Shown: piece by piece, positions 56,044 through 64,000 of the stretch
Layout of the letters: every line of letters begins with the position of its first letter
Position numbering within the stretch: position 1 is the stretch's first letter
Source: Odiellus spinosus
Taxonomy: Eukaryota; Arthropoda; Arachnida; Opiliones; Phalangiidae
NCBI GenBank assembly: GCA_963920705.1
Contig: OY987237.1
Location: forward strand, 7,780,601-7,844,600
DNA length: 64,000 bases
Direction: 5' to 3'
Program-made: the position numbers and the translations under genes
Notes under the pieces: generated by a model
Told to the model about the DNA's origin: nothing
The model's input: only the letters and a program-made list of their open reading frames with translations
Databases searched by the model: none

Positions 56044-57216
56044 TTAACGTATGTCTGGTAGTTCAAGCTCAGTGGCATCTTCACACACTACACGCAATTT
56101 TGACTGGTACCAACTGCCTCGATCTTCTTGGCGACGATAACCAAGATACCAGATTACGCTGCTAACGTGAACACAAGTACCTATCGTCAAACTACCACCT
56201 TTGCAATTGCAATACCAGCCTTTAATGGCATTTGCACCTGTCCCGTTCGGTACATAACGAATTAGAGCTTGGTGAACAGCTGAGGTGGAAAATTGACCAG
56301 GCACGCGTATACGAATTAAGTCATGTTCAACTTTGGACACTTCGACGCTGAAAGAGCAGGATTTCTCTATAGTCAACGCCACATAAGATTCAGCGCGTTT
56401 CGTTTTAAAGTCGCTCATTACCACCTCACGTACATCACTTTCACGAAGTACAGGGAAGTCTTGAAATTCACTATCCTCAATTCGTTGCCATTTAGACGGT
56501 TTGCGAAGCAGATTATCGCGCTCAACTACTTCCTTAAGAGGATTTTCTTTCGTAGAGACTGCCAGCATTTTTTCGACGGAGTCTTCCCAGGAACCTTTAA
56601 GATGTAACTCCGGGTGGTAGGCGTTCAACAGGGCAGCAGCAATTTGAAGAAGTTCCGGAACTAATGGTAACATATGCACAGGTATACGGTTTTGAAAAAA
56701 ACGATACACCGTCTGCAAATGCCCATTCCTAACTTCAACCGGCCACCTGAGGTACGTTACTTGTCGGGAACGATTAACTTCTTGCGTGTTTACTTGCTTC
56801 TCGCCTTTAGACAAGAACGAAGGCATTTGTAAATCCACACCCAGTTCAGTCAGTACGCTGTTGGAGTCTCGAAAACCGCGGTCTGCCAGTACAACGTCAC
56901 CAACTTGAAAGAAAGACTGGAGTTCTTCTCTCTTTTTGATAGAATGGTTTAAAATGCGCGCGTCGTTATTGCGGCCATTAGCAAAGTAGGGTCCGATTAT
57001 ATCTATTATGTAACCCGTAGTTGTTACCATTAACATTGGCTTGAGGATATGCTGGCCTTTGTGCACACAGAAGGATTTGTGAAGAACGGTATAGTCCTTG
57101 GATCTTCCAACCTTGATATAGGTGCCATCTACAATGGTAATAAGACAATTAGGCTTGTTGTTAGCAAAGAGTTTTACTGCTGCTCCAGATTGATGGTTTG
57201 TTATCAGATTGTCACG
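56044..57216 (-). pseudogene. PIF/Harbinger-like DDE transposase, left-arm copy (N-terminus missing)
   Basis: Open frame of about 390 codons between an in-frame TGA (57217-57219) and TAA. DDE_Tnp_4-type catalytic domain: first Asp in VDGTYIKVG, second Asp in VVLADRGFRDS, Glu in WPVEVRNGHLQ, so the acidic triad is present. GYIIDIIGPYFANGRNNDAR is a typical family stretch. A C-terminal SWIM-like zinc motif CNCKGGSLTIGTCVH (CxCx9CxH) follows near residue 340. The first ATG in frame is at 57036-57034, inside the catalytic domain. The helix-turn-helix N-terminus is cut off where the palindrome loop begins. The frame is otherwise intact, but the copy cannot make a complete transposase. Confidence 0.85.
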
Positions 57217-57289
57217 TCATAAGTGTTGCAGGCCAAAATGATGTGGCACGAAATGCTCCGATAAAGCCATAATAACCGCTTTTACCGTG

Positions 57290-58612
57290 CAGTATTATTG
57301 GTGAAATTACGATTGGGTATCTCCAATAAGGTGTTATCAACTTTATTTCATTTAACTGAAAGATCGGTATCAAACACGGTAAAAGCGGTTATTATGGCTT
57401 TATCGGAGCATTTCGTGCCACATAATTTTGGCCTGCAACACTTATGACGTGACAATCTGATAACAAACCATCAATCTGGAGCAGCAGTAAAACTCTTTGC
57501 TAACAACAAGCCTAATTGTCTTATTACCATTGTAGATGGCACCTATATCAAGGTTGGAAGATCCAAGGACTATACCGTTCTTCACAAATCCTTCTGTGTG
57601 CACAAAGGCCAGCATATCCTCAAGCCAATGTTAATGGTAACAACTACGGGTTACATAATAGATATAATCGGACCCTACTTTGCTAATGGCCGCAATAACG
57701 ACGCGCGCATTTTAAACCATTCTATCAAAAAGAGAGAAGAACTCCAGTCTTTCTTTCAAGTTGGTGACGTTGTACTGGCAGACCGCGGTTTTCGAGACTC
57801 CAACAGCGTACTGACTGAACTGGGTGTGGATTTACAAATGCCTTCGTTCTTGTCTAAAGGCGAGAAGCAAGTAAACACGCAAGAAGTTAATCGTTCCCGA
57901 CAAGTAACGTACCTCAGGTGGCCGGTTGAAGTTAGGAATGGGCATTTGCAGACGGTGTATCGTTTTTTTCAAAACCGTATACCTGTGCATATTAGTTCCG
58001 GAACTTCTTCAAATTGCTGCTGCGCTGTTGAACGCCTACCACCCGGAGTTACATCTTAAAGGTTCCTGGGAAGACTCCGTCGAAAAAATGCTGGCAGTCT
58101 CTACGAAAGAAAATCCTCTTAAGGAAGTAGTTGAGCGCGATAATCTGCTTCGCAAACCGTCTAAATGGCAACGAATTGAGGATAGTGAATTTCAAGACTT
58201 CCCTGTACTTCGTGAAAGTGATGTACGTGAGGTGGTAATGAGCGACTTTAAAACGAAACGCGCTGAATCTTATGTGGCGTTGACTATAGAGAAATCCTGC
58301 TCTTTCAGCGTCGAAGTGTCCAAAGTTGAACATGACTTAATTCGTATACGCGTGCCTGGTCAATTTTCCACCTCAGCTGTTCACCAAGCTCTAATTCGTT
58401 ATGTACCGAACGGGACAGGTGCAAATGCCATTAAAGGCTGGTATTGCAATTGCAAAGGTGGTAGTTTGACGATAGGTACTTGTGTTCACGTTAGCAGCGT
58501 AATCTGGTATCTTGGTTATCGTCGCCAAGAAGATCGAGGCAGTTGGTACCAGTCAAAATTGCGTGTAGTGTGTGAAGATGCCACTGAGCTTGAACTACCA
58601 GACATACGTTAA
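57290..58612 (+). pseudogene. PIF/Harbinger-like DDE transposase, right-arm copy (nonsense codon and frameshift)
   Basis: Reads rightward from the loop. The loop adds the N-terminal helix-turn-helix-like part that the left copy lacks (LVKLRLGISNKVLSTLFHLT, then ERSVSNTVKAV). FVPHNFGLQHL is followed by an in-frame TGA at 57445-57447, which the left arm shares. The frame then reopens at RDNLITNHQSG and runs through the catalytic Asp residues. An 8-bp deletion near 57993, relative to the left arm, shifts the frame after PVHI. The downstream frame (58000-58612) holds the C-terminal region with the SWIM-like motif. Sequence upstream of the loop is replaced by the inverted arm, so the extreme N-terminus is absent. 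Non-functional. Confidence 0.85.
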
Positions 58613-59150
58613 ACGTAGAAAACCTTAGCGTTAAATGAATAATTTGTCCGTTTTATACAAGTGTGTTTTGTTTAATATGAAATAAAAATCAAAGATACTA
58701 CTCCAGTATCTTCTAATTGGTATGATTTCTCTATTTATTTTTCGAGTTTCTTATACACCAAAGACTATTCAAGTAAGCTATATAGTCTTTGCACGGCCCC
58801 TGTAAAGCTAGCAAAAGCCTACTGCATGAATGCTTGACAAGTGGAACACTTCTACAGGCGTTTTCGAGGATTTCGAGGCATAGTAGACCAAAAATATACG
58901 AATTTCATTTTGCCGCCAGCACTATACCCGTGGCAGTTACAAAATAATTATTTCCTAATATTTTCCTAACATAATTATGAATCTAAAATAATAACCGTTC
59001 AAGATTTTCGTGTGGGGGAAGGCTTTCATATCCGGCACGGAAGTCATAGATTCTTCCTATTCTTTACATTATGGAAGAAACCTTCCATTCGTTGTAATTC
59101 CCAAAATTTACAGTTGTGAGCTCGAATTTTAGCTTTAAATTATCCCCCAA

Positions 59151-59393
59151 CTACCCTATTTTAATAATATAATACGAATTTATCATAAAAGAGACGAAAA
59201 TTTTTAACATTACGTGGACCCAGACTCTTATGGGGAGTTGCTGTTGTTCTTTGGCGTAGATCCAAGGACGTTCGGTTAAAAACCCTAAAGTATATACAAT
59301 CAACCAACCAAAAAGATCTCTATTAAATTTTTTTTCAAATAAGAAATTTGTCATAAGAGCGAGGGCGTAGCTAATTTTAATTAAAATAATCAA
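59151..59393 (-). CDS. Unrecognised small ORF crossing the palindrome's right edge
   Basis: 80-codon ORF, with a second in-frame ATG 14 codons in. It has a hydrophobic stretch (FGWLIVYTLGFL), a KEQQQLPIRVWVHV segment and a second hydrophobic segment. The last 34 codons or so lie inside the palindrome arm. At the left edge the mirrored segment continues into different upstream codons, and that frame is open too (ATG at about 55348). I do not recognise it. It may be a fragment of an element-encoded or host membrane protein. Confidence 0.2.
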   Translation of the reverse strand: MIILIKISYALALMTNFLFEKKFNRDLFGWLIVYTLGFLTERPWIYAKEQQQLPIRVWVHVMLKIFVSFMINSYYIIKIG

Positions 59394-59829
59394 AGGGGTT
59401 GAAAAGATGGAGGCAGCGTGTACAGGGGCTAAAATTCAATCTTACTCTATAGTCGTAAAGTTATTATAAAGTCTAGATTTGTACGTGCTGACAACTTAAT
59501 CTGACTATACGAATATAAGTTTAAATACCGTCTGTACATTGAGGAAACGAGTTATTAAAATAAAAAAATTGTTTCATATAGAGAGGGTTAAAAAAACAGT
59601 TGAAAGTACACTGGTATCTTGGAGGTCTCCAAATTGAAATTCGTAAAATTTATTATAAAATGTAATTAAAGGGGTAGTATCACGAATATTTGTGGTATTC
59701 AAAGTGATCTTCAGTTTCAGGGTAATTAAAAATAATTTTAATCAATTTCTGAGTACTTCAAACATGAATTTCTCACACGTTTTTGATGTTAAAGTTTTAC
59801 CATATTATTAAAACCGCTTATATAGGTAA
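59254..59829. other. Right flank of the palindrome
   Basis: AT-rich. One TTAAAGGGG-type terminus at about 59668 without a partner. Nothing else supported. Confidence 0.35.
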
Positions 59830-59880
59830 TTACACAAAATTTGTTGACCATGGTGAATTACTTATAATCATATTAAAAGA

Positions 59881-59982
59881 ATTTTCAAGACAGCTACTGA
59901 AAGGTTCGAAGAAACAGTTTATTAACTAAACGTTTAGTTAATAAACTGTTTCTTCGAACCTTGCAGTAGCTGTCTCGAAAAT
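59881..59982. mobile_element. Perfectly centred 102-bp hairpin
   Basis: Inverted repeat centred at 59931/59932 (AACTAAACGTTTAGTT at the centre). The arms AGACAGCTACTG, AAGGTTCGAAGAAACAG and TTTATTAACT pair with only two mismatches noted. Weaker pairing extends to about 59830-60045, so it may be the core of a longer foldback element. Confidence 0.75.
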
Positions 59983-60139
59983 TAATTTAATATTATTATA
60001 GGTAATACTGTTTTCTCAAATATGACGCAGCTTATTTTTGGAAGCGGTAATTACCGATAAATTTGATACGAAAGGTAGGACTTTCTGGATTAAGTACTTT
60101 TACGAAAAAAGACGCCGCGAAAGCGACTTTATCACAAGC

Positions 60140-60360
60140 GAGAATCAACTGTAGTGATGACGTTGTATTAAGGGGAATTTCTATTTTAAAAATATCGAAA
60201 ATGGAGTTTATAAAATATGTATTTTTGCTGACGCGATAATTATTTCTATCACATATTTATATATTGTTTGAATCGTTTTTTAACGATCTTTACGAAAATG
60301 CTACTCATTTTCCATTTGGAATTCACGAAAAAAGCGTGATAGCCTCACTTTAACGGGGGA
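60140..60360. repeat. Dispersed repeat D, copy 3
   Basis: GTAGTGATGACGTTGTATTA, AAAATGGAGTTTATAAAATA, TTTCTATCACATATTTATAT, CGTTTTTTAACGATCTTTAC and AAAATGCTACTC occur in the same order as in 35838-36055. Confidence 0.65.
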
Positions 60361-62517
60361 GGACGGTTGGATACTAAAAAAAAAAATGATTTGGATAAAT
60401 GGTATATTGTTTGAAAATACTAAGAAGAAAAATAGTTCATATTCCTCAAGTTCGGTGATCTCCCATCCTCTGTTTTTTTACCCCGAGATACCATAGAACA
60501 ATGTAGACCTAAAGGCTCGCTAAAAGCCCCTGCGTGCCAGAACTTATTCTCTTCAAATATAAAGCTCTTTCTCATAGGAGCTACTTCTGTGTTCTTCTCG
60601 ATTTGCTAGAATTTCGCCCGCCCACGTAATTGTTTGTCGAGTGCTGTAGATACACGCGATGAGGCTTAATAATCTAGAGAACAACCGGAAGTTACAATAC
60701 GTAGGTAGATTAAAGTCTTCTCCGTGACGAAAAGGTGTAAAAGTGATTTGAAAAAAAAAAAAAAACTTGGTTCAAACCGTTGTTCTAGATAATACCATAG
60801 CGGTCGTGGTGAAAACGTTTCCGATGGTGAGATTGGATGCAAAGCAAACCGGATATGGGGTAATTCTAGGACAGTTGGTTCCTTTATAACCTATTAGGTA
60901 CAAATTTTCGTACCCTCCGTTCAAAAATATGAAGAAGTTATGTTTGCATCTAGATCGGCGCTTCGAACGCGGGCATGCGTACATAGGAATACTAACATTT
61001 TTAATAATTTTCGTCCAAGTTTAATTATATTTTTTTAATTTTAAATAATATAGTTTTGTGTTAAGTGTTCGCGATATTGGCAAGTGTTCTTTAGAAACCC
61101 ACCCTTCTGACAGCCATTGAAAGATACCCTTTCAACTGTAGCCTTGTCTTATTTCATAAGTATTCTAAGCATGGAAATGGCAAGAAAGGGTGTATTGTTA
61201 CAAGATCTTTTTATTTAACGTTCATTTCAAGGTGTGTTTTTCTTTGGACAGAAAACTGAAAACCTGGAGCTAGCTATAGACGAATAGAGTTTAATAAATA
61301 AAAGAAAAATGCCCAAATAATGTAAGTTACGCGATTGAAACCACTCACAGGTTTCATAATTATTTTGGCTTACTTTCATATCTAAATCGAAACGATTTTA
61401 TATTGAGAATGAGGGGTAAGCTATCCTTTTTACGTGTTGAAAACTTGGACCAAAAAACGTTAAGCCTTGGTGCGTGGTAATAGTAAAGCTCCCTGTTTTC
61501 GTTACGGTTAAGTATTAACGAACGGAAGCGTCTATACATGCGAGGAGCCAGGGACAGCCTTAAATTAAAGGGATAGTGAAAGGAAAACATTTTCAATCAA
61601 TTTCTTACACTAAATTCCTAACACAAAGTCCCTCACCAGCGCGTACCTAACAGCTCCATTCCCAGTCTCACATTTGGCACGCGTGAATTTAAGTTTGTCA
61701 GGGTTGCACGAGGGCCTAATCACTCTCGGACTCCTTGTACATAGATTACGGATTACGCGTAATCATTTTAGTACTGTTAAAGGCAGCTGTTTTTAAAGAT
61801 TACGAGTAATCTAGGATAATACAGATTATTATTATTACTGATAATTATTAGTTATAATTACAGAAAAGCTAACCAAATACTTTCACATTAGTTAAATTAG
61901 ATTAGCATCGAGTTGGAAATAAAGTATACGTTTATATTGTGAAAATCTGGTACTGTTATTATCAAGAATATTAAAAATATTTTATACACGAAGTATAAGC
62001 CTCGTCTTATAATTTTATTACTCTGGTTATTATTATGTTGAAGAATTTTAATTTATAACTTAAATAATGACTATTTTTCAGCTTCCCTTTAAAGCAGGTG
62101 CCGTTGGGCTGGCTAGAGGTAGATGTATACTACATGAGTGGGCGTCAACAACGCGTTTCCTTTGTTATTATGGCGAGATTGATTACCATTTTATCCCAAA
62201 ATTCGAGGGAAATGCTAATGAAATCAGGTGTTTGCAAAAAAAACACCGTGTTGATGATGATAATTTTTATCCTCTCGTGGTTAAATTTTATAATTAAATA
62301 ATTTTGAGGATTCTTTCAATTCCCTGACCAACTAAAAAAAGCTCTATTACTTCTATTTTTTCCGTTATATCAACGCATAACGCGCATGGAATCATTTAGA
62401 CAGGTCAGCATCACACAAAACTGTGCTCCCATTTATATTCATGATTGAGTCTCTTATAAGAGATAAAGGCAGGCCTAGCTTTGTACGAACTGCAACCTTA
62501 CACAGACTTCCACAATA
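60361..62517. other. Non-coding segment
   Basis: AT-rich with A runs at 60380-60390 and 60751-60765, a GATTACG-rich imperfect palindrome at 61745-61815, and a lone TTAAAGGGATAGTG terminus at 61565. The open stretches at 60772-60984 and 62067-62301 show no family features. Confidence 0.35.
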
Positions 62518-62857
62518 TTAAAGGGAAACTTGGAAATGAAACTGGAAAAGCTTTTAGATTTTCAGAATTTTTGAACATTTTTTTGATGTTTAAATTAATT
62601 TCTCAAGTTTGGTAAGTAAATTTAAATTCCGACCAATCATATTATTTCAGACTTCAACAACACTTGTAATGTCCTAACGTTAAAATAATAGGCCGGCGTT
62701 TGGTGCCTAAGACCTTGGACGTCAAACGTCGCCCTATTCTTTTAATGTTAAGACATTACAAGTACTGTTGAAGGTAGAAAGAATATGATTGGTCCGAATT
62801 TATAGAAATCAATTTAAACACCAAAAACGCATTTTCAGCTACAAGTTTCCATTTACC
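62518..62857. mobile_element. TTAA-bounded element, CCAATCA-core subfamily (diverged right end)
   Basis: Left end TTAAAGGGAAACTTGGAAAT; right end near AGCTACAAGTTTCCATTTA. Core CGACCAATCATATTATTTCA, then AACACTTGTAATGTC, is inverted by GACATTACAAGTACTG, then AATATGATTGGTCCG. About 340 bp, non-coding. Confidence 0.7.
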
Positions 62858-63359
62858 ACTTCAACCAACGTTTGCACATGCTACCAAGATGCTACTGATT
62901 AATTCGAAATAAAATTTTACATATACAGATTGCATTTTACTGTACATGTTGAATGAATGTACAATATTCTAAGGTTGGTTTGCTTCAAAAATGGTTTTCA
63001 CTCAATACGCACCTACAATTGGTGTATTATTAACTATATGGTACTTTTGAATATGAATAATTTAAATAATTAAGCCCGAAGAAAAGTGATATTATATAGA
63101 TTCCTTTCAAATAAAATATATTAAAATACGTTACAATAGGCCTTATCCACTGGTAAATAGAAATAAATTACGAACTAATAGAAATCGGAAAGTAGGCTTA
63201 ACAAGGATCCATTGAGCGCGAAATCCTAACGTTAAAGAGAGAATGAATACGAAAATAAAGATTTTTGTATTGATTCTTCTACTAAAAATAAGGCTTTTTG
63301 CGTAGTAAACAATTTAGTAAGTGTCTCGAATTGTGATGCACAATGAATTCAGAATATAA

Positions 63360-63540
63360 TTAAAAGAAGAACCTCCGACTAATCAAAAGACGCCCAACCT
63401 TTGACTTAATAAAATCCCCGCGAAAGGTGCTAGGACACTTCTCATTGAATGACGCTAAATCTTGTTCGTTCTTGATTGTTTTTACGCGCAGAATCGCGCG
63501 TACAACAGCGCATGTCACGGATATTTTATGAAACCAAAGT
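63360..63540. repeat. Dispersed repeat E, inverted relative to 11700-11875
   Basis: GAAGAACCTCCGACTAATCA and TTCGTTCTTGATTG are reverse complements of blocks in 11700-11875. A TTAAAGAGAGAATG-type terminus at about 63232 suggests it lies inside another TTAA element whose right end I could not place. Confidence 0.6.
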
Positions 63541-64000
63541 TGGGGAGTAGTTAATTTTACTTAAATTACAAAATCGTAATCTTTTCTAAATTTTTGCGCA
63601 ATTCAGATAGATTTCCCGAGTGTTTGAAAAGTAGACTCGATAAAAATTATCTAATGATTTTCCTGTAACCCATATTATTTCGAAATACAGAAAAACTGGC
63701 CGGACATGTTCGCCCACAACCACTTTCGCAATTTATTGTGACGTTAAGCATAATTATTGACGTCTCAAGTAACTTAAACAATATAATATTGAACTCATTT
63801 CATCGCTGTTTATATAAAATAAAAATAGCGTCGTTCAAAACTAAATTCTAAAATAATTTATGGAAGTCGCGAAAACAGAAATATTTAACCAGATGTTCTT
63901 AAAATTATTAAAAAATATTAAATTTCAAATCATTTATGATTCACGTTTGACGTAAAATATTTCACACCCATTAACAGCCCACGAGAAAAACCTCAGTTTA
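63541..64000. other. Window right end
   Basis: AT-rich sequence without a recognisable gene or repeat. Confidence 0.35.

Larger units (their letters stand above)
55403..59253. repeat. Near-perfect 3.85-kb palindrome
   Basis: Left arm 55403-57289 (1,887 bp) and right arm 57375-59253 (1,879 bp) are inverted copies separated by an 85-bp unique loop (57290-57374). Differences noticed are an 8-bp deletion in the right arm near 57993 and isolated single-base changes (57239 and about 58023). At both outer ends homology stops abruptly after CAAAGAAC. Each arm carries the same transposase relic reading outward from the loop. Confidence 0.93.

Noticed and set aside
56323..58333. Two identical 94-codon ORFs (56323-56607 plus, 58049-58333 minus)
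   Set aside because: Antisense shadows of the two transposase arms, which explains why they are identical.
55403..59253. Palindrome as a simple assembly or chimeric-read artefact
   Set aside because: Not fully excluded, but an 8-bp deletion and isolated substitutions distinguish the arms, and the loop carries unique transposase sequence, so I report it as real pending long-read confirmation.
43000..64000. Search for the DIP2 first exon (family pattern ELELSEG before a GT donor, minus strand)
   Set aside because: No convincing match was found by eye. The exon may be outside the window or too short or diverged to see.

Overview
The window is AT-rich animal nuclear DNA: coding exons sit behind GT-AG introns, there are no bacterial-style operons, and the recognisable genes are metazoan. 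Most introns in the recognised genes are about 60-90 bp, beside single introns of 15.8 kb and 3.4 kb. That mix, with dense miniature transposons, suggests an invertebrate, perhaps an arthropod. The sequence alone does not fix the species.

Positions 1-7468 hold two puromycin-sensitive aminopeptidase (M1 family, NPEPPS/Psa) genes arranged tail to tail. The plus-strand copy enters from the left edge and only its 3' exons are present (97-2481). The minus-strand copy is complete (7468 down to 2658, 18 coding exons, about 869 aa), with intact GAMEN and HEXXH-x18-E motifs. Their poly(A) signals lie about 10 bp apart on opposite strands. Positions 9185-10984 carry a single long ORF for a low-complexity protein made of three tandem-repeat blocks (5-residue ADAPI-type, 6-residue KVKDDG-type, then a PPPMNP-rich block). 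I do not recognise its family.

Positions 15198-42776 (minus strand) hold nearly all of DIP2 (disco-interacting protein 2). Twenty-six coding exons give about 1,577 residues, and every splice phase I checked is consistent. Only the first coding exon, encoding the extreme N-terminus, was not found. Most of the protein, with two AMP-binding-like domains, comes from a compact block at 15198-23365. The N-terminal DMAP1-binding region is split between small distant exons at 39208-39297 and 42702-42776.

The large DIP2 introns and the sequence from 42777 to 64000 are mostly mobile-element debris. I see at least six short elements bounded by TTAA and complementary TTAAAGGGA-type ends, a family of about 80-170 bp elements with GGGGTCAGACACTC-type ends (two with 8-bp target duplications, one nested inside another repeat), and several foldback or palindromic elements and dispersed repeats. 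The most striking structure is a nearly perfect 3.85-kb palindrome (55403-59253). Each arm carries a PIF/Harbinger-like DDE transposase relic with a C-terminal SWIM-type zinc finger. No rRNA, tRNA or CRISPR array was identified.
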